A stretch of 64,000 nt of DNA from Candidatus Bathyarchaeia archaeon (GCA_035283685.1 DATETJ010000009.1:62001-126000), one strand, 5' to 3'; shown: positions 33,122 to 41,743, counted from the stretch's first letter. The notes: generated from the sequence alone by a model not told the origin. Numbers and translations: made by a program.

Positions 33122-33340
33122 ATGACTGAACCGGTCGACTTGAGAACAGTGAGTATTTTTGAGCGACACAACGTGCTCTTTGCCAAATTAATGAAGCTGA
33201 ACACGGGAGAAAGCTTCACGTTCATAAATGACCATGAGCCTCGCCCATTGTACCCCGAGCTAGCAAAAAGAGGGTTCCAGTACCAGGTCAAGAAAGAAGC
33301 CGAAGACAAGTGGGTAGTAACCGTGAAGAAAGGAGAATAG
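33122..33340 (+). CDS. DUF2249-domain protein
   Basis: A TusA-like two-layer fold of 72 residues: PVDLRTVSIFERHNVLFAKL, GESFTFINDHEPRPLYPELA and a last strand DKWVVTVKK, all in the DUF2249 pattern. Family members sit in NO and denitrification loci, often fused to hemerythrin domains, with unknown chemistry. GGAGGG directly abuts a first ATG at 33116, so the ATG at 33122, six bases behind the site, is the better start. It closes the presumed O2/NO locus. Confidence 0.85.
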   Translation: MTEPVDLRTVSIFERHNVLFAKLMKLNTGESFTFINDHEPRPLYPELAKRGFQYQVKKEAEDKWVVTVKKGE

Positions 33341-33477
33341 AAGAAGAAAGTACCATGTCTGAGACGGAAGCTGGAAAAGACGGTCAGGCGAAACACACTT
33401 GAACACTCAGATCTGACTGATGTGCACCTTGAGCAGGGAAACTAAGGAAATCGAGCAGTTCCTGTCCCAGACGCTAT

Positions 33478-34761
33478 TCATCTGAAGTTGAAGTTTTCTG
33501 TTTCTGACAATAGTTTTTCAATATCAGCCTTCGTATGCGCCGTGCTTAATGCGCCGCCTTTTCCTGGGAACATGAAGACTCCGCTTTCGAGCAGATGCAT
33601 ATGATATCTTCGCAGCTTTTCTTTGTCCGCTTTTGCCGCGTCATTTGCATCAGTGATCTTTTCCTTCGTGAAATGCGTGTGCCATAGAGAGCTTAAGCCA
33701 GTCACCTGAGCCTCTAGACCCTTTTTCTCAAGGATCCCTCGAAGTTGTCGCCGCAGATAATCGCCTTGCTTGTTCAGCTTGTTGATCAGCTGTCCGTTCT
33801 CGAGTTTTCTCACGGTTGCCAAGCCCGCGGTCATTGCTATTGGATTAGCGGTGAAAGTCCCGCCGTGAAAGGCATACTTAGGTCGTTCGTACACTAATGG
33901 GTTCATGTGTTCCATGATTTCGCGTGAGCCTGCAATAGCCCCAATCGGGAAACCTCCCCCGAGAATCTTTCCAAAGAGGGTGATATCAGGTTTTATCCCG
34001 AAGAGCTGTTGCGCTCCCCCAGGAGCCAATCTGAAGCCAGTTATTATCTCGTCATAAACCAGTAGTGTGCCGTTCTGAGTGCAAAGCTCTCTGAGTTCCC
34101 TCATAAAGTCTAACTCTGCTGGAATGCATCCTCCGGATACCATTATTGGCTCGATGAATACAGCTGCAATGCTCCCGGTTTTGAGTATCTTTCTCAGTGG
34201 TTCAATCTTGTTATAGGGCAGTACAACTGTATCCTGCAATGCACCTTCAGTCAAGCCGCTGGATTCTCGAAGATCAAAGGGTTGCTTCACTGCAACATGA
34301 AGGGGGTCATACCCACCATGCCATCCGCCTTCAAACTTGCCGATTTTATCTTGTTCAGTGACGGCTCTTGCCAATCGAGTGGCATACATGGCAGCCTCTG
34401 TTCCTGAGTTTGAGAAACGAATCATCTGGGCGCATGGAACCACCTTAGCAACCTGCTCAGCTAGGGCAATTTCCAACTCATGGGCTGTGCCAAAGTGTGT
34501 ACCTTTATCAATTTGCCGTTTGACTTCGCGCATGACTTGGGGCTGACTGTGCCCTAGAATAAGTGCGTAATGTCCAAGCCAGAAATCTATGTATTCGTTT
34601 CCATCAACATCGAAAAGTCTGCTTCCTCTCGCTCGGGCAGTGTAGAAAGGGTAGGGTTCAATGTAGCGCAGAAAGTAGGAAACACCTGCAGGGAGAACCC
34701 GTCTGGCTTGTTGGTATAATCTTCGCGACTTCCGCGTTCTTGATAGATAGCGGCGAGACAA
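33478..34761 (-). CDS. Class III aminotransferase, glutamate-1-semialdehyde aminomutase-like
   Basis: A 427-residue PLP enzyme close to HemL: NEYIDFWLGHYALILGHSQP, FSNSGTEAAMYATRLAR, FEGGWHGGYDPLHVA, VYDEIITGFRL and the PLP-lysine segment LFGKILGGGFPIGAIAGS (Lys near residue 266). HemL makes 5-aminolevulinate from glutamate semialdehyde, but no other heme genes are near. It could instead be a related mutase or aminotransferase, so hemL is not assigned. TTG start. Confidence 0.82.
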   Translation of the reverse strand: MSRRYLSRTRKSRRLYQQARRVLPAGVSYFLRYIEPYPFYTARARGSRLFDVDGNEYIDFWLGHYALILGHSQPQVMREVKRQIDKGTHFGTAHELEIALAEQVAKVVPCAQMIRFSNSGTEAAMYATRLARAVTEQDKIGKFEGGWHGGYDPLHVAVKQPFDLRESSGLTEGALQDTVVLPYNKIEPLRKILKTGSIAAVFIEPIMVSGGCIPAELDFMRELRELCTQNGTLLVYDEIITGFRLAPGGAQQLFGIKPDITLFGKILGGGFPIGAIAGSREIMEHMNPLVYERPKYAFHGGTFTANPIAMTAGLATVRKLENGQLINKLNKQGDYLRRQLRGILEKKGLEAQVTGLSSLWHTHFTKEKITDANDAAKADKEKLRRYHMHLLESGVFMFPGKGGALSTAHTKADIEKLLSETENFNFR

Positions 34762-34871
34762 ACGCCTTCAAGCCTCACCTAGCTTGGTTTGAGATCAGGT
34801 GTTTTAAAGTTTAACGGCTCAGGGAAATGAGAAAGACATTCTGTTGAGCATGGTTTCTAATTCTGTGTCTT

Positions 34872-35102
34872 CTACCTTGATGGCGCTTCCGGCTTCGTCG
34901 CTTTCTGAAGTCTCCACTTGCCGATAATGTCCTTCCTGTACAAGTGCAACATGCCGCAACGCGTACACTTCATAATCTTCGCGCTTTTTCTGAAATCGAG
35001 TTCGTAGAGCTCCACTGCCGACCCACAAGCTTTGCATTTGCCCTTCTGAATCTTTGGAGGCCCAATTAAAGAATCGTGTATCGACTTGCCCACTTCGCTC
35101 AT
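34872..35102 (-). CDS. Zinc-ribbon protein, 76 aa
   Basis: A single four-Cys zinc site: CKACGSAVELYELDF then KCTRCGMLHLYRKD, with basic residues around it. The C-terminus is polar. A longer frame begins with GTG at 35117, but the ATG at 35102 has GGAG eight bases upstream. It may bind nucleic acid or a protein. It lies upstream of the aminotransferase on the same strand, 110 bases away, and has its own likely promoter near 35160. Confidence 0.65.
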   Translation of the reverse strand: MSEVGKSIHDSLIGPPKIQKGKCKACGSAVELYELDFRKSAKIMKCTRCGMLHLYRKDIIGKWRLQKATKPEAPSR

Positions 35103-35339
35103 ATCGGCGAACTCCACTAACTTAGACTCAAACTTCAGAGGTCAGCTAGCACTGTGTTTAAGACTTCATAATATCACCATATATCCCAGCACATCATTAG
35201 AACGGAAATCCAGCTTCCATTTTGCCATTAACGTTGCAAGTTTTGGGATTCCTCAGCGCGTAATTGCCCCTTTTATCCACATCTGGACAACCGGAAACAG
35301 CTTTAAGAAGGTAATTTCCATGTAGACTCCTGACATAAG

Positions 35340-36098
35340 ATGACAGCCGAGAAAGATGTTCTTTTATCCTTGCTGCGATTGACAAGAGCAGGCCCAGTTA
35401 ACAGATCACTGCTCATGAAAGCTACACGAATCCCAACACGGACAGCGAAGAAGGCGCTTGCAGAATTCTCACGAGCTGCATTGTTCAAAGAGTATCGTGG
35501 TGTGATTGAGGCAACCCCTGTTCAACGGGTGACGATGTTAATTGCGGCTCTGAAGCTAGGCTCTGACCTTGAGCGCGTGTGCAGCCTACTCTCTTGGGCA
35601 GAATTTGAAGGAGTTGCTGTTCAAGCATTCGAGGCTAATGGCTTTCGAGTTATCAGGAACTTCCATTTCAAAAGCTTAGATAAGAGATGGGAAATCGACG
35701 TAATAGGCTTGCGAAAACCACTAATTTTGTGTGTTGACTGCAAACACTGGAGGCGCGGATGGCAAAGCGCGGCTACGGCGAAAGCCGCCGAAGCTCAGGA
35801 GAAACGAACCGTGGCTCTTACCAAAACCTTGCCCACGTATAAGAAGATGCTCGGACTCGAAGGTTGGCAAACCGCAAAACTTGCCCCACTAATTCTGTCG
35901 CTAACTCAGGGACCATACAAGTTCTATAACAGAGTGCCAGTCGTCCCAATCCTACAGATACAGGACTTTATTAATGAAGGTCCCTTGGGAGCCGACTTCT
36001 TGCTCCAATTCAGTAGAGAACTGGACAGCAGTGACTCAAAATTGACAGGTTTAGCTAAAAGAAGACCTGAGCCTCCCAAGCAAACGACTTTGATTTAA
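35340..36098 (+). CDS. Winged-helix plus Mrr-like nuclease-fold protein
   Basis: The 252-residue protein starts with a helix-turn-helix region (about 1-55, NRSLLMKATRIPTRTAKKAL). The C-terminal two thirds form a PD-(D/E)XK endonuclease-like fold: FEGVAVQAFEANGFRVIRNF, then RWEIDVIGL (Asp near 118) and LILCVDCKHW (Asp-Cys-Lys near 130-133). The usual E-x-K is D-x-K here, still able to bind metal. It resembles archaeal Mrr-like stand-alone nucleases of unknown role in repair or defence. Single gene. Confidence 0.75.
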   Translation: MTAEKDVLLSLLRLTRAGPVNRSLLMKATRIPTRTAKKALAEFSRAALFKEYRGVIEATPVQRVTMLIAALKLGSDLERVCSLLSWAEFEGVAVQAFEANGFRVIRNFHFKSLDKRWEIDVIGLRKPLILCVDCKHWRRGWQSAATAKAAEAQEKRTVALTKTLPTYKKMLGLEGWQTAKLAPLILSLTQGPYKFYNRVPVVPILQIQDFINEGPLGADFLLQFSRELDSSDSKLTGLAKRRPEPPKQTTLI

Positions 36099-36298
36099 AC
36101 GAGAATGTTAAGAACACAGACACGCTCTCCAAGTTCATTGCCCAATTTGACATTTTCGCGCTTATGCTGATTGAGACCATTTTAACATGTTGTGCTGGAA
36201 GAGTTCCGGCTCGTTCTGGGCTCGATTAGCCGACTCATGCATCTAGGCGGCTTAAGGCCTCAATGGTTTGGCTGTCTGAGCTTTCCGTCTCACGGTGA

Positions 36299-37063
36299 CT
36301 ATGCCAGTTTGTGGGCGACGACTATCATTCGTGAGGCTTCAAGCGTGAATTCCTGTTTGTCGTATCCGCCGCGGATGTCTTTGATTCTTAATCCAGCCTC
36401 GTTTAGCAATTGCTTTATTCGAGTGGGCGTGTACAAGCGGACGGTGTGCTGAATAGTTTTCACTTTGCATGAGTGTTTCTTTATGATCGTCCATTGGCTT
36501 GACAGCTTGGAATTCTTGAGGTCAAACGAGCGCTTCTCAAACATATAGAACGGTTCAAATTCAGCCCAATCCCTCTCTCTGAAGCTTTTGACAATGTGGT
36601 CTCGGTTGGCAAGGTCGAGCAGGAACCTGCCTCTTTTTTTGAGAGTTCTATTAATCTCCAATAAGCTCATTACATCTTCGCTTTCTGAAGGCAAGTAACC
36701 AAAGCTGGTGAACATGCTTAGGATAGCACTGAATGTGCCCTCTCGAAACGGGAAGAATCGCATGTCAGCCCTAACCAGAGGAAATCTGAGGACAACTCTC
36801 TTCATCTTTGACTTGGCTATTTCGAGGAGGTTCCTAGACAGATCAATTCCGACAACGTTCCATCCACGCTTGACAAGAGCAATAGAGTGTCGCCCTGTTC
36901 CGCAGCATAGATCAAGGACAACGCCTTTCTTGGGTATCGTGTCTTCGAGAGAATCAACTTCATGTTCAGTGTCACGTGCGTTAGCGATGGCTTCCCAATC
37001 CGTGTTCATGTCATTGAATATGTTTACATACAATTGACGTGTTGTAGATTTCCGTCGGCCCAA
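36299..37063 (-). CDS. Class I SAM-dependent methyltransferase
   Basis: Motif I is VVLDLCCGTGRHSIALVKRG (about 49-68), followed by VVGIDLSRNLLEIAK, then LVRADMRFFPF (motif III region) and a late FLLDLANRD. This is a seven-strand small-molecule or protein methyltransferase core, with a variable C-terminal beta domain. The substrate cannot be told. TTG start. It has no operon partner: both neighbours are on the plus strand. Confidence 0.85.
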   Translation of the reverse strand: MGRRKSTTRQLYVNIFNDMNTDWEAIANARDTEHEVDSLEDTIPKKGVVLDLCCGTGRHSIALVKRGWNVVGIDLSRNLLEIAKSKMKRVVLRFPLVRADMRFFPFREGTFSAILSMFTSFGYLPSESEDVMSLLEINRTLKKRGRFLLDLANRDHIVKSFRERDWAEFEPFYMFEKRSFDLKNSKLSSQWTIIKKHSCKVKTIQHTVRLYTPTRIKQLLNEAGLRIKDIRGGYDKQEFTLEASRMIVVAHKLA

Positions 37064-37301
37064 CGGTCAAACCTCAAATCTCTTAAAAACGTGCCTTGTG
37101 ATTTAAGCAATACTAGCTATTTCTTGTTTGAGGTTTGTCTCAAGGTTCAAGTAGGCGATGATGGCGCGGCACATTCAACTAGAAGTAGTCGTCACGATCT
37201 TCTCGGCAACACCTTCTGAGCAGCTGCGTATTCGGATTCCCCTAGTCTTTTAAGAGTGGTTTTCTCTATTGATGTGCGTCGTGTTCAGCTTTGGTGTTGA
37301 C

Positions 37302-37766
37302 ATGAAGAGGGAAGATGCAGAAAGACTCCGCCGATGGCGAAGACGCGGCTTTTACAGTGAAATCTCCCTTGTCAAACTCCTGCAGAAGCACAGCTACTTC
37401 TCTGTGCGGGTTCCGGTAAGCAATCCGAGTCTCAACCCGCTACCCGACATCATTGCTAGACGTGATAAACATGTTTACGCATTCGAGGTCAAAAACGCCA
37501 GCTACTACGCTTACTTCCCGAAGCAGCAAATTCAGAAACTGTTCGAGTTCCTGAATCAATTCATTCCTGCGGAAGAGCAGTATAAACATCCAATCCTAGC
37601 CGCACACATGGGCAAGCGATGGATCTTTCATGAAGTTGACTGGCAACTGTGGAAGGAAGGAAAGCTGCCTGAACAGGCACGCATCCTGAAGCGTGATATT
37701 GGCAACTTCAAGTTGAAAGTGGACGAAGAGAGCACGACAACTAGACCGGTACAAGACGGACAGTAA
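37302..37766 (+). CDS. Hjc-type Holliday-junction resolvase-like nuclease
   Basis: The archaeal Hjc motifs are in order: GFYSEISLVKLL (Glu20), the substrate strand YFSVRVPVSNPS, PLPDIIA (Asp49) and VYAFEVKNA (Glu62, Lys64). Hjc cuts four-way junctions in recombination. This protein is a little longer (154 aa) and more divergent than standard Hjc. A TATA-like CTTTTAAGA at 37247-37255 predicts transcription from about 37277, so the ATG at 37302 is favoured over ATG 37272. Confidence 0.78.
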   Translation: MKREDAERLRRWRRRGFYSEISLVKLLQKHSYFSVRVPVSNPSLNPLPDIIARRDKHVYAFEVKNASYYAYFPKQQIQKLFEFLNQFIPAEEQYKHPILAAHMGKRWIFHEVDWQLWKEGKLPEQARILKRDIGNFKLKVDEESTTTRPVQDGQ

Positions 37767-37806
37767 GGTAGGAATGCGAAGAGATGTTTCCCAGGCAAGT
37801 CCGAGT

Positions 37807-38238
37807 CTAGGCAGTTACTGTTTCCGGCCAAGTCCAGGCATGGCACCACAGGTCTTGGAGTTCGGCTATGCGATCTCCGACGACGGTATGCAATCTGTTC
37901 CTCATGGTTGAATCGCTTTTCCATGTTGCTTTAAGAGTCTTTGTCTTGCTTATTCGTTCAGCGAGTTCAAGGTCACCTATGACTTCTCTCACCCAGTTTT
38001 CGAAGTCCCCACGTTTGAGGTGATAAATCAAAGACTTCGGTGCAACGACGTTGATCTTTCCGCGAAAGTCCGACAAGCTAACTGCGAAGTCGCCTGTGGG
38101 CTTGCCAACGTCCAAGTAGAAAAAGAACGCCCTGTCATTGGCAACAGTTCCGAGAACTCGAGTGATCAAGTCGCGGCTTAAGACCTCAAATGTAAAACCT
38201 TTTCGCCTCTCCCGATTGAGCGTTGATTTCTGAGTCAT
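37807..38238 (-). CDS. DUF5752-like protein
   Basis: The 143-residue protein has the run TGDFAVSLSDFRGKINVVAP followed by SLIYHLKRGDFENWVREVIG and DLELAERI, the pattern of DUF5752 proteins, which are small soluble archaeal and bacterial proteins of unknown function. The N-terminus FFFYLDVGKPTG is also typical. It is convergent with the Hjc-like gene and divergent from the small protein at 38403. Confidence 0.68.
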   Translation of the reverse strand: MTQKSTLNRERRKGFTFEVLSRDLITRVLGTVANDRAFFFYLDVGKPTGDFAVSLSDFRGKINVVAPKSLIYHLKRGDFENWVREVIGDLELAERISKTKTLKATWKSDSTMRNRLHTVVGDRIAELQDLWCHAWTWPETVTA

Positions 38239-38402
38239 GGTTGGTCAAATGCATTGGCGTTAGTGAATCTTCTAAATAGTTTTATGAATTCTGGATTCAA
38301 ATTTCCGATCTGTCCATTTTCACTCTTGATACATCGGTTTCCGATATATTGTCACCGGTGAAGCATCTTACTTATAGAGACAAATACACCGTATGCAGGT
38401 AG

Positions 38403-38618
38403 GTGCACGAGTTGGACCCGAATGAATGGCTCTCGCGAGCCGGAGACGCAACACAGGCTAAGTGTCAAGACTCGTATGGCAAACTTCTCGAAATGATGAG
38501 CCACTTGGAAGAAGACGTTGACCCCAAATTCACTCTAGAACAATCTGAGTTCTTCAAATCACTTATCACAAGTCTAATCGATAACATAAGGTCCTTCAAG
38601 CACGAGAAGAAGCCGTGA
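38403..38618 (+). CDS. Small acidic helical protein, 71 aa
   Basis: Unrecognised. It reads as two or three amphipathic helices (AKCQDSYGKLLEMMSHLEED and SEFFKSLITSLIDNIRSF). GTG start with GGTAGGTG upstream and a TATA-like TTACTTATAG near 38365. It ends 13 bases before the stop of the convergent ribbon-helix-helix gene. Confidence 0.5.
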   Translation: MHELDPNEWLSRAGDATQAKCQDSYGKLLEMMSHLEEDVDPKFTLEQSEFFKSLITSLIDNIRSFKHEKKP

Positions 38619-38631
38619 GACCAGGGCGCTT

Positions 38632-38805
38632 CTATCTTCTTCGTTTCTCAAGCAATCTTCTGACAATATCATCGTAGGATTCGCCTTTGCGCCCTCTCTC
38701 TTTCAGCTGTTCAACTGTCTCTTTACGAAGCCTGATGCTAGTAAGACGCCGTCCCTCAGTTGAGTTCTCGTGAGCTGATTTTTCCTCAGTTGCGTCCAGA
38801 ATCAT
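38632..38805 (-). CDS. Ribbon-helix-helix DNA-binding protein, 57 aa
   Basis: The minus strand encodes a basic strand RRLTSIRLRKETVEQLKERG followed by GESYDDIVRRLLEKRRR. This strand-helix-helix order, with alternating T-S-I-R-L strand residues, is the RHH/CopG fold used by repressors and antitoxins. The first 18 residues are acidic and probably disordered. A TATA box at 38834-38843 lies about 30 bases ahead of the ATG, so the transcript is nearly leaderless. No toxin gene is evident beside it; the acidic 71-residue protein at 38403 is convergent. Confidence 0.75.
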   Translation of the reverse strand: MILDATEEKSAHENSTEGRRLTSIRLRKETVEQLKERGRKGESYDDIVRRLLEKRRR

Positions 38806-38833
38806 CACCGTGCAGCACGATTACGCACACTGC

Positions 38834-38843
38834 ATATAAAAGC
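38834..38843 (-). promoter_or_regulatory. TATA box of the RHH gene
   Basis: On the minus strand this reads TTTTATATGC. It predicts a start near 38812, seven bases before the ATG at 38805. Confidence 0.5.
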
Positions 38844-38991
38844 TTGATTGTGCAGCAAACGCTTAGATTATGGGGGCCTCATTAAATAGAGTCTACCAAA
38901 ATCGATGGAAACTGTGAATTCGACGCAAAAGAGCACCTTCCGCGACAAAACGCACCAACGCCGTGTTTGTGTGCATTCAGCACACACTCTG

Positions 38992-39216
38992 CTAGTTTTC
39001 GGCGTCTTCCGACAAAAGCACGTGAAGAACGAGCGCTCTGCAAGTCGGTGGACGATATCTTATCTTGTCGTTTAGGTCAATGGGGAAACTGTCGGTTCCG
39101 TCAACGAGTGGATGTTTTTTGCTGTTTAGCCTAGTCCATTCCACTTCAAAAGTGCCTATCCTTTCCATGAGACCTGCTAACATACATTGGGCCTTAGCAT
39201 GTGAATAAGACCTCAC
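38992..39216 (-). CDS. Doubtful 74-aa protein
   Basis: A GTG frame of 74 residues with a plausible mix of charged and hydrophobic residues (RIGTFEVEWTRLN, FPIDLNDKIRYRP, ALVLHVLLSEDAEN). It starts 13 bases after the stop of the upstream CBS gene on the same strand, which supports cotranscription. No family or ribosome site was recognised, so it may be a chance frame. Confidence 0.4.
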   Translation of the reverse strand: MRSYSHAKAQCMLAGLMERIGTFEVEWTRLNSKKHPLVDGTDSFPIDLNDKIRYRPPTCRALVLHVLLSEDAEN

Positions 39217-39229
39217 GTCCGAAAGAGTA

Positions 39230-39688
39230 CTAGACTACGTAGTAGTCGACGACTTTTTGCATTCTTTTGGGCGTCTGCGCTTTAATATACTCTTTCTTCA
39301 GCATCTTTATGATTTGAGGTTGAAAACGAGCAATGTCTGTCAAAGTGATCAAGCCAACTAGTTCTCCTTTTGAAACAACTGGCAGTTTTTTTACTTTCAT
39401 CTTGAACATCTGCCGAGCCGCTTCCTCTAGATCCATTTCTCGATCGGCCACAACTAGGGGAGAGGTCATTATTTCAGACACTTTGGTTCTATCGGGGTTG
39501 CGATACTGAGCCAATACGCGGTTGAGCATGTCACGTTCGGTCACAATGCCAATGGCCTTGCCATTTCTCACGACAATGAGGCAGCCTATCTCATGTTTGT
39601 TCATTAGGTCCACAGCCTTCTTTACTGTGGCGTCAGCGTCAATTGTCACAACATCCTCGACCATGGTGTCTTCAACTTTTAGCGACAT
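39230..39688 (-). CDS. Two-CBS-domain protein
   Basis: The 152 residues are a CBS pair: the first domain from MVEDVVTIDADATVKKAVDL to GIVTERDMLNRVLA, the second from VSEIMTSPLVVADREMDLEE to LVGLITLTDIARF. CBS pairs bind adenine nucleotides or SAM and regulate partner proteins. The C-terminal basic tail (KKEYIKAQTPKRMQK) may reach a partner. It is the first gene of a minus-strand group. The partner is unknown. Confidence 0.9.
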   Translation of the reverse strand: MSLKVEDTMVEDVVTIDADATVKKAVDLMNKHEIGCLIVVRNGKAIGIVTERDMLNRVLAQYRNPDRTKVSEIMTSPLVVADREMDLEEAARQMFKMKVKKLPVVSKGELVGLITLTDIARFQPQIIKMLKKEYIKAQTPKRMQKVVDYYVV

Positions 39689-40051
39689 TCTAGCTTGTTC
39701 CTCGGCTTCAACTCTGTGTGTCCAAGGTTAAAAGATTAACCGGGGGAGACTAAGAGCTGTCTATGCTTTTGTATCCACTTTTGGTGACTAGACCATTAGC
39801 TGGCTCCAGAAAATAAGCTCAAATCAGGCTTATCTGTTGCGTTAGAATACTTCTTGACCACTTAATGCCGACCTAGCCGTCGATTCTTGACCAGAGTGGA
39901 CATTGTCAGAGGAGCGTTAGGTGATGTTAGTGTACCAGTAATACTCGTGCAGCTTCCCATCACCACTAGCCACCGAACTCCCTGCGTGAGGAATACAAAA
40001 GCATAAACACGCGCCTCAGTCTTACAATCAAGAGAAAGTGGCGAGACAGAG
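39689..40051. other. Intergenic region, 363 bases
   Basis: No convincing gene. It contains the promoters of the divergent CBS and UPF0047 genes and a weak inverted repeat, GGTGATG at 39920-39926 and CATCACC at 39958-39964. A 74-codon minus frame overlapping the UPF0047 start is a shadow. Confidence 0.4.
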
Positions 40052-40456
40052 ATGAAGGTGTTCAATGAAAATCTGAGGTTGTCCACAAGAGGCGAGGTTG
40101 ATTTCTTTGATATCTCTGACAGGGTTCAAGATGTTGTTGACAGGTCGGGCGTTAGAAACGGCATTGCCCATGTTTTCGCGCCTCATGCCACTGGAGTTCT
40201 GATACTAACTGAATACGAGCCGAGCCTGCTCACAGACATCAAGAATACCTTAGAGAAGCTCGTTCCAAAACGCGGAGATTACGCGCATCCATCCAACGCT
40301 CACTCGCACTTAAGATCAATGTTGTTCAGTCCAGACAAAACCCTGCCAGTTCTAGATGGGCGGATCATGTTCGGTACATGGCAGTCACTTGTTTTCGTTG
40401 AGACAGATGTGCATCCTCGCCAAAGGACGATTATTGTGCAAGTCTTAGGGGAATGA
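40052..40456 (+). CDS. UPF0047/YjbQ family protein
   Basis: A 134-residue single-domain protein with the family signature GIAHVFAPHATGVLILTEYE (about 45-64), AHSHLRSMLFS (about 88-98), LGTWQ-type FGTWQSLVFVETD and RTIIVQVLGE at the end. The conserved His and Glu suggest a metal-dependent enzyme; members have been linked to thiamine phosphate synthesis activity. The ATG is preceded by GAGACAGAG. Single gene, converging with the NAD-kinase-like gene. Confidence 0.9.
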   Translation: MKVFNENLRLSTRGEVDFFDISDRVQDVVDRSGVRNGIAHVFAPHATGVLILTEYEPSLLTDIKNTLEKLVPKRGDYAHPSNAHSHLRSMLFSPDKTLPVLDGRIMFGTWQSLVFVETDVHPRQRTIIVQVLGE

Positions 40457-40471
40457 TGATCGAGAGATCGG

Positions 40472-41590
40472 CTAGACAATCTCGATTAGGCGCCACTCGC
40501 GGTAGTCAACAGCCACTTTGAGGAAGCCCTTAAGCAACCTGTCAGCCTCGGCATCGCCAGTGTCCACTCTGAACACGCCGCCCTCGATTCCCTGAAGCTT
40601 GTGCTGTGTAGCAGCCACGATCAAGTGGTTTTTTCCAACTCGCTTAACGATTTCGGGGCTTATCTGCTGGTTGCCTCTGCCTAGTAGCACGCCTTGTCGC
40701 CCAATAGGTGACAAGATGATCCACGCGTTGTCCCAGTCTTTGATTTCTTTGAGGATTGCCCTTTCGTTAACATCGTTGGTTATTTTTCCATTTCGGTAGA
40801 CGTCAACTCCCAATAGCGTTTTTTCAACGCCTAGCCGGTCTGCTATGCATTTGATTGTGGTGCCTGGTCCGAGAATATATGACCCTTCAGGTTTCATATC
40901 CTCGACGACAAATCGTGCGATTGCCATCTGGCTTTCGTGTTCATCCATTGTCTCGGGGCTGACTTGCTTGGTGCCCAGGAGCCGCATAGGCACAAATGGT
41001 CCCATTAGCAAACCGTAGAGGCGCACATTGAAGCGATCGCTTCGAATAGCTTCCTCGTCAGCGTCCATCACTTCGAAGTCCACAAGCTGCGTTGCACCCT
41101 CAATGAAATCGCCTACAATATCGGCAGCGTCTTTCGGACTGGCTGCAAAAACACCGCTGTACATTTTCACTCCTGATGGGACGCCTAACACTGGCATTTT
41201 GTTCAAGCCTTGCATAGCGTCGAGAATGTCTTTCGCTGTGCCGTCTCCGCCCACAAAAACGGTCAAGTCCACTTTCGACTTTGCCATCAGTTGTACGGCT
41301 AGCTTCGTGTCCTCAGCCGTTGTCTCTTGCTTAACTGTCATCGAGAGAACTTGTGCTGTCAAACCGGCGTCTCTGACTTCTTTCTCGCCCATGATGCTTG
41401 GGCATGCTATCAGGTTGATTCTTGAGGCTAGTTCAAGCGTTTTCAGCCTCTTGAGAAAGTCCGCAGCTCTTGAGGGCGCGACCGGTTTGGCTCCCAGCCT
41501 GGCGGCGTCCCGTGATTTGTGGTCGGTTCCTTTCAGTCCAACTCGCCCGCCCATGCCCGCAATGGGATTAACCAGAAAACCTATTTTCAA
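40472..41590 (-). CDS. ATP-NAD kinase-family protein
   Basis: The N-terminus has KIGFLVNPIAGMGGRVGLKG (residues 2-21) and the nucleotide loop VFVGGDGTAKDILDAM (about 111-126), with GVPSGVKMYSGVFA after it, the pattern of the ATP-NAD kinase-like COG3199 family. It is longer (372 aa) than classical NAD kinase, and members are predicted to phosphorylate NAD or a lipid or polyol. The late GPGTTIKCIADRLG stretch is characteristic. Its promoter region holds the hairpin at 41710. Confidence 0.88.
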   Translation of the reverse strand: MKIGFLVNPIAGMGGRVGLKGTDHKSRDAARLGAKPVAPSRAADFLKRLKTLELASRINLIACPSIMGEKEVRDAGLTAQVLSMTVKQETTAEDTKLAVQLMAKSKVDLTVFVGGDGTAKDILDAMQGLNKMPVLGVPSGVKMYSGVFAASPKDAADIVGDFIEGATQLVDFEVMDADEEAIRSDRFNVRLYGLLMGPFVPMRLLGTKQVSPETMDEHESQMAIARFVVEDMKPEGSYILGPGTTIKCIADRLGVEKTLLGVDVYRNGKITNDVNERAILKEIKDWDNAWIILSPIGRQGVLLGRGNQQISPEIVKRVGKNHLIVAATQHKLQGIEGGVFRVDTGDAEADRLLKGFLKVAVDYREWRLIEIV

Positions 41591-41709
41591 TCTGCTTTCT
41601 CACGCCGGAAGGGCTATTTGGTTTAATTATCTATTTGTGTGAACGGAAAAACAATTCCTTTTTCATTGATCTGTGCAATAAGTAGGTGTTGCCCCTGAAA
41701 CTGTGTGGA

Positions 41710-41743
41710 AGAAGAAGGCGACTTACCGTTAAGGCCTTCTTCT
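41710..41743. repeat. Hairpin of the dispersed repeat family, copy C (short)
   Basis: A perfect 10-bp stem, AGAAGAAGGC at 41710-41719 and GCCTTCTTCT at 41734-41743, with a 14-base loop. The same stem and the same loop length occur at 46887-46920, and with two changes at 25489-25522. Only the stem and a little sequence after it are kept here. It sits between divergent genes, 120 bases from each start. Confidence 0.6.

Noticed and set aside
36192-36452. 86-codon plus frame upstream of the methyltransferase end
   Set aside because: Mostly antisense to the methyltransferase C-terminus and lacking family resemblance.
39920-39964. 7-bp inverted repeat as operator or terminator
   Set aside because: Short arms, a 31-base loop and no T run; it can occur by chance.
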